Assembly (NCBI RefSeq): GCF_004402705.1
Contig: NZ_SOFM01000007.1
Span: forward strand, 298,548 to 362,547
DNA: 64,000 nucleotides
From: Cryobacterium mannosilyticum
GTDB taxonomy: Bacteria > Actinomycetota > Actinomycetes > Actinomycetales > Microbacteriaceae
Direction of reading: 5' to 3'
This document shows, piece after piece, positions 17,073-26,474 of the stretch (position 1 is its first letter; each line of letters opens with the position of its first letter). The notes beneath the pieces were generated by a model. It was not told the origin of the DNA, made no database searches, and saw nothing but the letters and a program-made list of their open reading frames with translations. Position numbers and translations under genes: made by a program.

Positions 17073-17852
17073 TCAGCCGAAGCGGCCGGAGACGTAGTCC
17101 TCGGTGGCCTGGATGCTCGGGTTCGAGAAGATCGTCGTGGTGTCGTTGTACTCGATCAGCTTGCCGGGCTTGCCGGTGCCCGCGATGTTGAAGAACCCGG
17201 TGCGGTCCGAGACCCGAGAGGCCTGCTGCATGTTGTGCGTGACGATGACGATCGTGTAATCGGCCTTCATCTCCTCGATCAGGTCCTCGATCGCGAGGGT
17301 GGAGATCGGGTCGAGGGCGGAGCAGGGCTCGTCCATCAGGATCACGTCGGGCTGCACGGCGATCGCCCGGGCGATGCAGAGGCGCTGCTGCTGGCCTCCC
17401 GAGAGGCTCGAACCGGGCTTGTCGAGGCGGTCCTTGACCTCCTGCCACAGGTTGGCGCCCTGGAGCGACTTCTCGATCAGGTCGTCCGCGTCGGACTTCG
17501 CCATCCGCCGGTTGTTCAGCTTCACGCCGGCCAGCACGTTGTCGCCGATCGACATGGTCGGGAACGGGTTCGGGCGCTGGAAGACCATGCCCACCTGGCG
17601 GCGCACGAGCACCGGGTCGACGCCGGGGCCGTAGAGGTTGTTGCCGTCGATGAGCACCTCGCCCTTGACGTAGGCGCCGGGGATGACCTCGTGCATGCGG
17701 TTCAGCGTGCGCAGGAAGGTGGACTTGCCGCACCCGCTGGGCCCGATCAGGGCCGTGACGGTGCGAGGCTCGATCGTCAGCGACACGCCTTCGACAGCCA
17801 GAAACTTGCTGTAGTAGACGTTGAGGTCGTTGACTTCAATGCGCTTGGACAT
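17073..17852 (-). CDS. pstB: Phosphate ABC transporter ATP-binding protein PstB
   Basis: 259 residues. Walker A GPSGCGKST near residue 37, signature LSGGQQQRLCIARAI, Walker B VILMDEPCSALDP, and the switch histidine in VIVTHNMQQA. The PstB-specific stretch FLRTLNRMHEVIPGAYVKGEV follows Walker A. It powers high-affinity phosphate import through PstCA. It is last in the minus-strand pstS-C-A-B order, 38 bp after pstA. Confidence 0.97.
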   Translation of the reverse strand: MSKRIEVNDLNVYYSKFLAVEGVSLTIEPRTVTALIGPSGCGKSTFLRTLNRMHEVIPGAYVKGEVLIDGNNLYGPGVDPVLVRRQVGMVFQRPNPFPTMSIGDNVLAGVKLNNRRMAKSDADDLIEKSLQGANLWQEVKDRLDKPGSSLSGGQQQRLCIARAIAVQPDVILMDEPCSALDPISTLAIEDLIEEMKADYTIVIVTHNMQQASRVSDRTGFFNIAGTGKPGKLIEYNDTTTIFSNPSIQATEDYVSGRFG

Positions 17853-17890
17853 GCATTCCTTCGAGTTTGAGGCCAGCGGCCGGGTGGAGC

Positions 17891-18979
17891 CTAACGGCCG
17901 AGCTTGGGGGAGAAGAGTTTGGCGATCAGCCGGGCGAGGGCGTTGAGCAGCATCACGATCAGGATCAGCGTGAGCGCCCCGGCCCAGGCCCGGTCGAGGT
18001 AGGCCTGCGTGTCCGTGCCCTGGTTGGCGTACTGGGTATACACGAACACCGGCAGGGTCATCATCCGCTCACTGAACAGGTTGTAGTTCATGCTGGCGGT
18101 GAAGCCGGAGATGATCAGCAGCGGCGCCGTCTCGCCGATCACGCGGGAGATCGAGATCATGATGCCGGTCACGATTCCGGCGAGGGATGTCGGCAGCACC
18201 ACCTTGAGGATGGTCAACCACTTCGGCACGCCGAGGGCGTAGGCGGCCTCGCGCAGCTCGTTCGGCACGAGCTTGAGCATTTCCTCGCTCGAACGCACGA
18301 CCACGGGGATCATCAGCACCGACAGGGAGATCGCGCCGCCGAAGCCGAACCGGATCCCGGGATCGTTGAACAGGAGTGAGAACAGCGCGAACGCGAACAG
18401 GCCGGCCACGATCGAGGGGATGCCGGTCATCACGTCGACGAAGAAGGTGATCGCCCGCGCCAGCCGGCCTCGGCCGTACTCGGTCAGGTAGATCGCGGAG
18501 AGCAGCCCGATCGGCACGGAGATCACCGTGGCGAGGCCCGTGATGAACAGCGTGCCGATGACGGCGTGCAGCGCGCCGCCGCCGGCCCCGACGACGTTGC
18601 GCTGGGACGAGGTGAAGAAGGTCGGGGTGAGGAAGGCCGGGAGCCCGTTGATGACCGTCGTGGCGACGAGGGAGATAAGCGGGAGCAGGGCGATCACGAA
18701 CGCGGCGGTGACGAGGGCCGTGACGAGCCGGTCCTTGGCTTTCCGCACGCCCTCGACGAAGTAGGAGAGCAGGTAGATCGCGATGCAGTAGAGCACCGTG
18801 CCGAAGAACAGGGTGCCCGCGACGTTGAAGCTCGTGCTGATGCCTGCGAGCTGCACGATCAGGAAGACGGCGGCGGTGACCAGCCAGCTCGCCAGCAGCA
18901 CGACGACCGCGGAGTACCGGGGCAGCTTGCCGGCGGTGAGCGAGTTGGTGAGGGGCGCGGCCACGGCGGTGGTGCTCAT
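17891..18979 (-). CDS. pstA: Phosphate ABC transporter permease PstA
   Basis: 362 residues with about eight membrane helices; the first ~90 residues are an N-terminal extension common in actinobacteria. The EAA loop reads ELREAAYALGVPKWLTILKVVLPTS. The conserved RVIGETAPLLIISG lies after it. The ATG at 18979 overlaps the pstC stop by one base (TGATG), indicating coupling. A longer frame up to 19543 is an out-of-frame shadow over pstC and is ignored. Confidence 0.96.
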   Translation of the reverse strand: MSTTAVAAPLTNSLTAGKLPRYSAVVVLLASWLVTAAVFLIVQLAGISTSFNVAGTLFFGTVLYCIAIYLLSYFVEGVRKAKDRLVTALVTAAFVIALLPLISLVATTVINGLPAFLTPTFFTSSQRNVVGAGGGALHAVIGTLFITGLATVISVPIGLLSAIYLTEYGRGRLARAITFFVDVMTGIPSIVAGLFAFALFSLLFNDPGIRFGFGGAISLSVLMIPVVVRSSEEMLKLVPNELREAAYALGVPKWLTILKVVLPTSLAGIVTGIMISISRVIGETAPLLIISGFTASMNYNLFSERMMTLPVFVYTQYANQGTDTQAYLDRAWAGALTLILIVMLLNALARLIAKLFSPKLGR

Positions 18980-19923
18980 CAGTTCGCTCCAGAGAATGCC
19001 TTGCGGCGGTTGATGATGACCCGCGCGACCATGTTCACGGCCAGGGTGATCACGAACAGGACGAGGCCGGTGGCCAGGAGGATGTTCACGCCGGTGCCGT
19101 GCGCCTCGGGGAAGTTCAGGGCGATGTTCGCGGCGATCGTCGTCGGGTTCTGGGACGTGAGCAGCGCGAAGATGACCTGGGGGCTGGGCGAGAGCACCAT
19201 GGCGACGGCCATGGTCTCGCCGAGGGCGCGGCCGAGGCCGAGCATCGACGCGGAGATGATGCCGGAGCGGCCGAAGGGCAGCACCGCCATCGCGATCATC
19301 TCCCAGCGCGTCGCGCCGAGGGCCAGGGAGGCCTCCTCGTAGAGCACGGGGGTCTGCAGGAAGATCTCCCGGCAGATCGCGGTGATGATCGGCAGCACCA
19401 TCACGGCCAGCACGATCGACACCGTGAGGATCGTGCGCCCGGTCCCGGAGACGGGGCCGGCGAAGAGGGGGATCCAGCCGAACCATTCGACCAGGCTCGT
19501 GTAGAAGGGCTGCAGCATCGGGGCGAGCACGCCGATGCCCCACAGGCCGAACACCACCGACGGCACGGCGGCCAGGAGGTCGATGATGTAGCCGAGACCC
19601 TGGGCGAGTTTGCGCGGGGCATAGTGCGAGATGAAGAGGGCGATGCCGATCGCGAGCGGGATGGCGATCAGGAGCGCGAGGAATGCCGACCAGAGCGTGC
19701 CGAAGGCCAGGGGCCAGACGTAGGCCCAGAAGTTGGCGGCGTCGCCGTTGAAGTCGGCGGGGGTGGCCACGAACGCCGGGAGGCTCTGAATGAGCAGGAA
19801 GGCCGCCACGGCGGCGAGCACGGCGAGGATGAGGCTGCCGGCCACCACGGTCGCGGTCGAGAAGACACGGTCGCCGGCGCGCTGGGGCGCCCGGATCGTG
19901 TCACGGGCAGCGGTGGTGGTCAT
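18979..19923 (-). CDS. pstC: Phosphate ABC transporter permease PstC
   Basis: 314 residues, six predicted helices. PstC hallmarks are LLAAVPSVVFGLWGIGVLAP, the EAA loop EEASLALGATRWEMIAMAVLP, and GLGRALGETMAVAMVLS. It pairs with PstA to form the phosphate channel. It is separated from pstS by 135 bp that contain a hairpin. Confidence 0.96.
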   Translation of the reverse strand: MTTTAARDTIRAPQRAGDRVFSTATVVAGSLILAVLAAVAAFLLIQSLPAFVATPADFNGDAANFWAYVWPLAFGTLWSAFLALLIAIPLAIGIALFISHYAPRKLAQGLGYIIDLLAAVPSVVFGLWGIGVLAPMLQPFYTSLVEWFGWIPLFAGPVSGTGRTILTVSIVLAVMVLPIITAICREIFLQTPVLYEEASLALGATRWEMIAMAVLPFGRSGIISASMLGLGRALGETMAVAMVLSPSPQVIFALLTSQNPTTIAANIALNFPEAHGTGVNILLATGLVLFVITLAVNMVARVIINRRKAFSGAN

Positions 19924-20001
19924 GCCGGGCGTCTCCCTGGAGTGGTGAGGTGCTGGATTGGGGGGAGGAGGTTCGAGCCGCTGGCCACAAACCTAAGTGT
20001 G

Positions 20002-20042
20002 CCCGGTCCCGGGGGCGCATGCAATGCGACTCCCGGGCCGGG
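20002..20042 (-). terminator. Nested hairpin between pstS and pstC
   Basis: The outer arms CCCGG-x-CCCGGG and CCCGGG-x-CGGG enclose an inner CGCAT-GCA-ATGCG stem. There is no U-run. Such hairpins after pstS often keep binding-protein mRNA more abundant than permease mRNA. That role is inference. Confidence 0.45.
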
Positions 20043-20058
20043 CAGACTTCAAGCGGTG

Positions 20059-21147
20059 CTACTTGATGGTCTCGAGGACCGCGGCGACCTTGTCGGCCAG
20101 CTCGGCGGACAGCGGCGCTGCACCACCGGCGGAGGCGGCGACGGACTGGCCGTCGGTGCCGGCCATGTAGCTGACGTAAGCCTTGACGAGCTCACCCTGG
20201 GCCGGCTTGGCGTACTCGGTGCAGACCAGCGCGTAGCTCACGAGCACGAGCGGGTAGTGGGTCGGGTCCGTGGTGAGACGGTCGATCTTGATGGCGATGT
20301 CGCTCGCGTCGCGGCCCTCGACGAGGGGCGAGTCGTTCACGACAGCGGCGGCGGCATCGGCCGTGTAGCCGACGAACTTGTCGCCGACCTTGATCTTCGC
20401 AACGCCGAGCTTGCCGGCCTTGGACGCATCCGCGTAGCCGATGGTGCCGGTGCCGTTGGTGACGGCGTCGACGACACCGGAGGTGCCCTTGGCGCCTTCA
20501 CCGGTCTGGTACGGGAAGGGGTCGCCCGGCTTCTCGGTCCAGACGTCGGGTGCGGTCTGGTTGAGGTAGTCGGAGAAGTTCTTCGTGGTACCGGAGTCGT
20601 CCGAACGGTGCACGGCGGTGATCGCCGTGGTCGGCAGGGTCGCCTTCGGGTTCAACGCGGCGATGGCCGGGTCGTTCCAGGTGGTGATGTCGCCCTTGAA
20701 GATCTTGCCGAGGGTGGCCGAGTCGAGGTTGAGGTCCTTGACGCCCTCGACGTTGAAAATGACGGCGATCGGGGAGATGTAGACCGGGAGGTCGACGGCC
20801 TTGCCGGTGGGGGCGCAGGCGGCGAACGTGCCGGCCAGCTCCTCGTCCTTCAGGTAGGAGTCACTGCCGGCGAAGTCGGAGCCGCCGGCGATGAACGTTG
20901 CGCGGCCTGCGCCGGAGCCGGACGGGTCGTAGTTGACCGTGACGTCGGGGTTGGCGGTCTGGAACGCTGCGATCCAGGCCTCCTGGGCTGAGCCCTGGGC
21001 GGACGAGCCTGCGCCGGTCAGGGTGCCGGTGAGGGTGCTGGCGGCGTCAGAGGCGGCAGGTGCGGCCTCGTTCGCGGCGCAGGAAGAAAGTGCAAGAGCG
21101 GCAACGACGGCGATGACCGCGGGTCGGCCAAAACGCGTGAAATTCAC
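20059..21147 (-). CDS. pstS: Phosphate-binding lipoprotein PstS
   Basis: 362 residues with a lipoprotein signal (VIAVVAALALSSCAANEA; lipobox LSSC, cysteine near residue 23). The mature part has the PstS blocks LTGAGSSAQGSAQEAW, YDPSGSGAGRATFIAG, FAGSDSYL, and HRSDDSGTTKNFSDYL that contact phosphate. It is the extracytoplasmic receptor of the Pst system. A PHO box lies 110 bp upstream, so induction under phosphate limitation by RegX3 (or a PhoP homologue) is expected. Confidence 0.97.
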   Translation of the reverse strand: MNFTRFGRPAVIAVVAALALSSCAANEAAPAASDAASTLTGTLTGAGSSAQGSAQEAWIAAFQTANPDVTVNYDPSGSGAGRATFIAGGSDFAGSDSYLKDEELAGTFAACAPTGKAVDLPVYISPIAVIFNVEGVKDLNLDSATLGKIFKGDITTWNDPAIAALNPKATLPTTAITAVHRSDDSGTTKNFSDYLNQTAPDVWTEKPGDPFPYQTGEGAKGTSGVVDAVTNGTGTIGYADASKAGKLGVAKIKVGDKFVGYTADAAAAVVNDSPLVEGRDASDIAIKIDRLTTDPTHYPLVLVSYALVCTEYAKPAQGELVKAYVSYMAGTDGQSVAASAGGAAPLSAELADKVAAVLETIK

Positions 21148-21255
21148 AAGGATCCCTTTCGAGGGTTGACTGCAGAATTACTTGGGGCAAGGCAAAGGCC
21201 GGTGCTGGCCTCGGTGAGACCATATTCACCGCGATTAACGACACTCCCCCCGTCA

Positions 21256-21273
21256 GGTGAACGGGAGGTGAAC
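21256..21273 (-). promoter_or_regulatory. PHO box upstream of pstS
   Basis: On the minus strand two exact GTTCACC units are spaced 11 bp apart (GTTCACCTCCCGTTCACC), with a weaker third unit beyond. This is the direct-repeat pattern bound by actinobacterial PhoP and RegX3. A matching response regulator, RegX3, is encoded at 31451-32131. Confidence 0.85.
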
Positions 21274-21319
21274 GCGCGTCAACGAATCGGTCGGGCGGGC
21301 CGCCCGCCCACACGGGTGG

Positions 21320-22258
21320 CTACGCGGCGGGGGCGTGCGTTTCGATGGCGACGATGCCTGCGCTCGGGTTCTCGGCCGAGAGATGCACGACGGCGAAAGC
21401 CCCGGTGTCGAGGCTGGCGGCGTCGGCGACGAACGAACCGAAGGTGGTGCCGGTGGCGAGGGCGATTTCGTGGAGGATCTCGGGCAGCACGGGTCCGTGG
21501 CTGCAGATCACGGCGGACTTGCGCGACCGCACCCGTTTGCCGATTCCGGAGCGCACGTCGGCGAGACCCTGCTCGTAGGCGTCCTGGCTGAACGTCTCGG
21601 TGCGCTTGATCTGGATGCCGGTGGCGGCCGAAAGCGGCGCCACCGTGGTGACGCAACGGGTGGCGGTGCTGGAGATGATCCGGCGGGGGCGCCACGCGGC
21701 GATGGTGCCGACGAGACCGGCGGCCTGGGTGACCCCGCGCTCGGTGAGCGGACGGGTGCTGTCCGGCCCGTCCCAGTTGCCGGGCTGCACCGCCTTGCCG
21801 TGCCGGAGCGCGATCAGCGCGAAGGTGCGGGTGACGCCGGCGTCCACCAGCTTGGCGAACGCGTCGATGATCTCCACGTCGGGGGTGTAGCTGAGGTAGG
21901 TCCTGGCCTTCTTGATGGTGACCCACTCGATCGCGGCGACCTCGCCGTTGGGCACGAAGGTGGAGCGCTGGATCGCCTCCGGGCTCACCTCGGCGGCCCA
22001 GTAGTGCACGATCTTCTCTCGGCCGCCCGGCATCGCGTAGGTGGAGATGCCCAGCGGAACGCCGAGGGCCACCGCAAGCCCGGTCTCCTCTTCGATCTCC
22101 CGCACCGCCGTCTGCGGCAGTGTCTCGCCGGGATCGACCTTGCCCTTGGGAATGGTCACGTCGCCGTAGACCGTGCGGTGGATGAGGAGCACGTGCATCC
22201 TGCCCTCGATCAGGCGCCAGCACACGGCTCCGGCGGCGAAGACGGGCGACTCGGTCAT
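21320..22258 (-). CDS. mutT1: MutT1-like NUDIX hydrolase with histidine-phosphatase domain
   Basis: 312 residues. The N-terminal NUDIX domain (about 1-140) has the box GKVDPGETLPQTAVREIEEETGL. The C-terminal histidine phosphatase domain (about 160-300) starts with LIALRHGKAVQPG. Mycobacterial MutT1 has the same two domains, hydrolyses 8-oxo-dGTP and diadenosine polyphosphates, and sits next to ppk1. Here it follows ppk with a four-base ATGA overlap, so the two are co-translated. Confidence 0.9.
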   Translation of the reverse strand: MTESPVFAAGAVCWRLIEGRMHVLLIHRTVYGDVTIPKGKVDPGETLPQTAVREIEEETGLAVALGVPLGISTYAMPGGREKIVHYWAAEVSPEAIQRSTFVPNGEVAAIEWVTIKKARTYLSYTPDVEIIDAFAKLVDAGVTRTFALIALRHGKAVQPGNWDGPDSTRPLTERGVTQAAGLVGTIAAWRPRRIISSTATRCVTTVAPLSAATGIQIKRTETFSQDAYEQGLADVRSGIGKRVRSRKSAVICSHGPVLPEILHEIALATGTTFGSFVADAASLDTGAFAVVHLSAENPSAGIVAIETHAPAA

Positions 22259-24429
22259 CGGCGGCCCGTCGGACGCTTGCGGAGGGAGATCTGCTGCATG
22301 AGCCGGTTCTGCATGTCGTCGAGCGGATGCCCGGCGCCGTCGAGGTGGTGGCGCATCCACTCGCCCGTGCTGTCGAGCCACCACGACGCGGTGCGGTCGT
22401 CCATCGCCCGGTTGAACAGCGCATCGATCTCGCTGAGGTGTTCCGGGTCGACGAGGCGCACGAGCGCCTCGACCCGGCGGTCGAGGTTGCGGTGCATCAT
22501 GTCGGCGCTGCCGATGAACACCTGCTGGTCGCCGGCGTTGTGGAAGGAGAAGATCCGCGAGTGCTCGAGGTACCGGCCGAGGATGGACCGCACCTTGATC
22601 GTCTCGCTCATCCCGGGGACTCCCGGCTTGAGGCTGCAGATCCCGCGCACCCAGATCTCGATCGGCACCCTGGCCTGGCTGGCCCGGTAGAGCGCGTCGA
22701 TGATGGCCTCGTCGACCATCGAGTTGACCTTGATCCGGATGCCGGACGGCTTGCCGGCCAGCGCGGCCGCGGTCTCGTCGGCGATGCTCTTGAGCAGGGC
22801 GCGGCGCAGGTGCAGCGGCGCCACGAGGAGGCGTTTGAACTTCTTTTCGATGGCGTAGCCGGACAGTTCGTTGAACAGCCGGGTGAGGTCCTTGCCGACC
22901 TGCGGGTCGGTGGTGAGCAGCCCGAGGTCCTCGTAGAGCCGGCTGGTCTTCGGGTTGTAGTTTCCGGTGCCGATGTGGCTGTAGTGGCGCAGCAGTCCGT
23001 CCTCGTTGCGCACGACGAGGGCGAGCTTGCAGTGCGTCTTCAATCCGACCAGGCCGTAGACGACGTGCACCCCGGCCTTCTCGAGCTTGCGGGCCCAGGA
23101 GATGTTGGCCTGCTCGTCGAAGCGGGCCTTGATCTCGACCAGGGCGAGCACCTGCTTGCCGGATTCCGCGGCGTCGATCAGGGCCTCGACGATGGGGCTG
23201 TCCCCGGAGGTGCGGTAGAGGGTCTGCTTGATCGCGAGCACGTTAGGGTCGGCCGCGGCCTGTTCGAGGAACGCCTGCACGCTGGTCGCGAACGATTCGT
23301 ACGGGTGGTGCAGCAGGATGTCCCGGCGGCGGATGGAGCTGAAGATGTCCGGCTGCGCGTTGGGCTCGCCGGCCATCAGCTGCACCGCCGTGGTCGGCAC
23401 GTGCTTGGCGTAGTGCAGGTCGGGCCGGTCGATCCGCAGGTCGAAGAGACCGCCGAGGTCGAGCGGGGCGGGCAGACGGTAGACCTCCTGCTCGGTCACG
23501 TCGAGTTCGCGAACGAGGAGGCCGAGGGTCACCTCGTCCATGTCCTCGGTGATCTCGAGGCGGATGGGTGGGCCGAAACGGCGCCGGAGGAGCTCCTTCT
23601 CGAGCGCCTTGATCAGGTTCTCGGTTTCGTCTTCCTCGATCTCGACGTCTTCGTTCCGGGTCACCCGGAAGACATGCTGTTCGAGGATGTCCATGCCGGG
23701 GAACAGGTCGCCGAGGTGGTTGGCGATGAGGTCCTCGAGCGTGATGAAGCGCACGCTCTCCACGTTCTCGCGCCGGTCGACCCGGATGAAACGGGGAAGC
23801 ATGGTCGGCACCTTGAGTCGGGCGAACTCCTGCTTGCCGGTCTTCGAGTTGCGCACCCGCACGGCGAGGTTGAGGGAGAGCCCGGAGATGTATGGGAACG
23901 GGTGCACCGGGTCGACGGCCAGCGGCATCAGCACCGGGAAGATCTGGTTCGAGAAGTAGCCCCGAAGCGAGCGGTGGTCGGCCTCGTCGAGGGTGTCCCA
24001 CTTGACGATGTCGATGCCGGCCTCGGAGAGCGCCGGGATCACCTGGTCCTGGAAGGCGTGCGCGTGCCTGGCCTGGAGCACGTGCGCCGCCGCGGAGATA
24101 TCCGAGAGGGCGTCCTGGGGAGCTCGGCCGATGTTGGTGGGCACGGCGAGGCCGGTGAGGATGCGCCGCTTGAGCCCGGCGACCCGCACCATGAAGAACT
24201 CGTCCAGGTTGCTCGCGAAGATGGCCAGGAAGTTGGTGCGCTCGAGCACCGGCAGGTCAGGGTCTTCGGCGAGTTCGAGCACGCGCTGGTTGAAGGCGAG
24301 CCAGCTCAGTTCGCGGTCGAGGTAGCGGTCCGAGGGCAGGGCAGGGTCGTTCGTGCCGATCAGGGGATCGAAATCGTCATCGAAGTCCGTGCCGAGACCG
24401 GAGTCCGTCGGGATGTTGTCGCCGTCCAT
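22255..24429 (-). CDS. ppk: Polyphosphate kinase PPK1
   Basis: 724 residues, full length for the family. Domains in order: N-terminal DRYLDRELSWLAFNQRVLELA, head domain, then C1/C2 catalytic domains with the autophosphorylated histidine block HYSHIGTGNYNPKTSRLYED and GICSLKPGVPGMSETIKVRS. It polymerises ATP gamma-phosphate into polyphosphate. Its place near pst, phoU and senX3/regX3 fits storage of imported phosphate. Starts at ATG 24429. Confidence 0.97.
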   Translation of the reverse strand: MDGDNIPTDSGLGTDFDDDFDPLIGTNDPALPSDRYLDRELSWLAFNQRVLELAEDPDLPVLERTNFLAIFASNLDEFFMVRVAGLKRRILTGLAVPTNIGRAPQDALSDISAAAHVLQARHAHAFQDQVIPALSEAGIDIVKWDTLDEADHRSLRGYFSNQIFPVLMPLAVDPVHPFPYISGLSLNLAVRVRNSKTGKQEFARLKVPTMLPRFIRVDRRENVESVRFITLEDLIANHLGDLFPGMDILEQHVFRVTRNEDVEIEEDETENLIKALEKELLRRRFGPPIRLEITEDMDEVTLGLLVRELDVTEQEVYRLPAPLDLGGLFDLRIDRPDLHYAKHVPTTAVQLMAGEPNAQPDIFSSIRRRDILLHHPYESFATSVQAFLEQAAADPNVLAIKQTLYRTSGDSPIVEALIDAAESGKQVLALVEIKARFDEQANISWARKLEKAGVHVVYGLVGLKTHCKLALVVRNEDGLLRHYSHIGTGNYNPKTSRLYEDLGLLTTDPQVGKDLTRLFNELSGYAIEKKFKRLLVAPLHLRRALLKSIADETAAALAGKPSGIRIKVNSMVDEAIIDALYRASQARVPIEIWVRGICSLKPGVPGMSETIKVRSILGRYLEHSRIFSFHNAGDQQVFIGSADMMHRNLDRRVEALVRLVDPEHLSEIDALFNRAMDDRTASWWLDSTGEWMRHHLDGAGHPLDDMQNRLMQQISLRKRPTGRR

Positions 24430-24486
24430 CTGTCCATCTTGACACCGAGTGCGGGGCCGAGGCGACGATCCGTCATGAACGGATGG

Positions 24487-25446
24487 CTAACGCGTGTCCC
24501 GGCGGTACTGCACGTCGACGGTGTGGTCGGCGAAACCGAGCGACCGGTACAGGTGCACGGCACCGGTGCTGTCCGCCTCGACGTAGAGCGCCGCGGTGGC
24601 GGCGCCCCGGGAGCGCAGGCGTTCCAGGCCCGCGAGCATCAGCCGGCGGCCGAGGCCCTGCCCGGCGGCATCCGGGTGCACACCGATGACGTAGATCTCG
24701 CCGACGGCATCGCCCGGCTCGATCTTGAGCCAGTTGTAGCCGAGGATGCGGCTGCTCGCCCGGTCGCGGGCGAGCAGGAAATCGCCCGCGTCGAACCAGG
24801 GCTCGGACTGCCTGGCCTCGAGGTCGGTCAGGGTGAGCGCTCCCTGCTCCGGGTGACCCGCGAAGACGAGGGCGTTCAGGGCCACCCACTCGGCGTCGTC
24901 GGTTCCGGGGAGAAAGGGGCCGATGTCCGTCGCGGCGCCCGGCGTGTCGACGGGCTCTGCCGCAGCGGAGGTGCCGCCGGTGCCCGCGGGGAGCGACATT
25001 CGCAGCTGCAGCAGGGTGCGGTCGGCCGTGAACCCGAACCGGGCGGCGAGGGCTCTGGCTCCCGGATGGTCACTGTGCGACCAGGCGGTCAGTTCCCCGG
25101 GCAGGCCGGGCAGCAGTGCCGTCAGCGCGGCGGTGGCGTGCCCGCGGCGCCGGGCGGCCGGCCGCAGGACGAGGTCGAGTTCGCCCCGCCCGGTGACGAC
25201 GGCGCCGACGGGGTGTCCGGCGTCGGCGAGCAGCAGCGGGGTGCGCCGCCCGGCCGACACGTCGAACAGGGACTGCTCGTTGAACGGGTGGTAGCCGTCC
25301 GCCTCCTCGGCCTCGGCCGCGATGCGACGGAACTCCGAGGTGAACGCGGCATCAGCGAGATCGGGACCCTCCGCCGGTTCAGGCCCATCCTCCAAATCAG
25401 GCCCATCCTCCAGATCAGGCCCTGACCGGATGAATTCCACGCACAC
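24487..25446 (-). CDS. mshD: Mycothiol synthase MshD
   Basis: 319 residues, two GNAT domains. The N-terminal one is degenerate. The C-terminal one has IYVIGVHPDAAGQGLGRRLM for acetyl-CoA and LYVEADSTGAVHLYRSLGF. AFVFAGHPEQG-like ALVFAGHPEQGALT and EPWFDAGDFLLA match mycobacterial MshD. It acetylates cysteinyl-glucosaminyl-inositol, the last step of mycothiol synthesis. The first 30 residues contain an imperfect GPDLED hexapeptide repeat and may be a dispensable extension. The start overlaps the 3' end of the glnR-like gene by 32 bp. Confidence 0.92.
   Translation of the reverse strand: MCVEFIRSGPDLEDGPDLEDGPEPAEGPDLADAAFTSEFRRIAAEAEEADGYHPFNEQSLFDVSAGRRTPLLLADAGHPVGAVVTGRGELDLVLRPAARRRGHATAALTALLPGLPGELTAWSHSDHPGARALAARFGFTADRTLLQLRMSLPAGTGGTSAAAEPVDTPGAATDIGPFLPGTDDAEWVALNALVFAGHPEQGALTLTDLEARQSEPWFDAGDFLLARDRASSRILGYNWLKIEPGDAVGEIYVIGVHPDAAGQGLGRRLMLAGLERLRSRGAATAALYVEADSTGAVHLYRSLGFADHTVDVQYRRDTR
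25380..25427 (+). repeat. 18-bp tandem repeat in the mshD N-terminus
   Basis: Two near-identical 18-bp units (CAGGCCCATCCTCCAAAT and a one-base variant) at 25380-25397 and 25398-25415, plus a partial third unit. They encode GPDLED repeats on the minus strand, and the last unit overlaps the stop codon of the upstream regulator gene. Confidence 0.85.
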
Positions 25447-26113
25447 CGTCCTCTTCCGACACGTTGAACCGGTAACCGACGTTGCGCACCGTGCCGATCA
25501 GCGACTCCTGGTCGCCGAGCTTGGCGCGCAGCCGGCGCACGTGCACGTCCACTGTGCGGGTGCCGCCGAAGTAGTCGTAGCCCCAGACCTCGCTGAGCAA
25601 CTGCTCCCGGGTGAACACCCTCGACGGGTGCGCGGCGAGGAAGCGCAGCAGCTCGAACTCCTTATAGGTGAGGTCGAGGGGCCTTCCATGCACCTTTGCC
25701 GAGTAGCTGGCCTCGTCGATGACCACGCCGGCGGCGCGGATGGTGGCGTTTTCCTCGGGCCGGGGGGCGCGGCCGATCGCGAGCCGGATGCGGGCGTCCA
25801 CCTCGGCCGGGCCGGCCGCGTCGAGGATCACGTCGTCGACGCCCCAGTCGGCGCTGACCGCGGCCAGCCCGCCCTCGGTGATCACGAGCAGGAGGGGAAC
25901 CGTGTTCCCGGTGGTGCGAAGAATCTGGCAGAGCGACCTGGCGGCGATCAGGTTGGTCCGGGCGTCGACCAGGATCGCGTCGGAGTCGGGCGCGTTGACG
26001 AGCTGGTCCGGCTGGGCCGGGATGATGCGTGTGCCGTGCGACAGCAACGCGAGGGCGGGGAGAACCTCACTGTTGGCCGCCGAGGTCAGGATCAACAACT
26101 GCGCCACGCGCAC
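25415..26113 (-). CDS. glnR: GlnR-type winged-helix response regulator
   Basis: 232 residues. The receiver-like domain (about 1-120) contains SDAILVDARTNL and VITEGGLAAVSADWGVDDVILD, the pattern of actinobacterial GlnR. The OmpR-type winged helix has KEFELLRFLAAHPSRVFTREQLL, EVWGYDYFGGTRTVDVHVRRLRAKLG and GTVRNVGYRF. GlnR is the global nitrogen regulator and works without a standard phosphorelay. The glnR-mshD order is conserved in actinobacteria. The gene overlaps mshD. Confidence 0.88.
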   Translation of the reverse strand: MRVAQLLILTSAANSEVLPALALLSHGTRIIPAQPDQLVNAPDSDAILVDARTNLIAARSLCQILRTTGNTVPLLLVITEGGLAAVSADWGVDDVILDAAGPAEVDARIRLAIGRAPRPEENATIRAAGVVIDEASYSAKVHGRPLDLTYKEFELLRFLAAHPSRVFTREQLLSEVWGYDYFGGTRTVDVHVRRLRAKLGDQESLIGTVRNVGYRFNVSEEDGVRGIHPVRA

Positions 26114-26179
26114 CCTCCAAGGATTGTGGCCCCATACTAGCGTGCCGCGAATGTGGCCCGGGCAGGGCAGAATGAGAGG

Positions 26180-26443
26180 GTGAGCTGGCAGTGGATGAGC
26201 GTCGTGGTGGTCTGGCTGTTCGCGCTCGTCTGCGCGGTGCTGACCGGGCTGCTCTCCTTCCCGGGCCAGGCGCTGGTCTGGATCGGGCTGTCCTTCGCCG
26301 GTTGCGTGATCGGAACGCTCTGCGTTCAGCTCGCGACGGGCCGCAAGGAAGGCTACGTGAACCGGGTCACGGTGAGCCTCGTCGGCGCCGTGGCCGTGCT
26401 CGCCGGTGCCACCGGGATCTTCGCCCTGGCCGGCCTCGCCTAG
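26180..26443 (+). CDS. Small membrane protein, conserved hypothetical
   Basis: 87 residues with three hydrophobic helices (SVVVVWLFALVCAVLTGLL, GLSFAGCVIGTLCVQLA, VTVSLVGAVAVLAGATGIF). The GTG at 26180 after GAGAGG is preferred to the longer frame. Divergent from glnR and just upstream of a 37-residue membrane peptide and the nitrobindin gene. Function unknown. Confidence 0.65.
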   Translation: MSWQWMSVVVVWLFALVCAVLTGLLSFPGQALVWIGLSFAGCVIGTLCVQLATGRKEGYVNRVTVSLVGAVAVLAGATGIFALAGLA

Positions 26444-26474
26444 ATTTCGACCGCGGGCGGGCTAGAGTTGAGGC

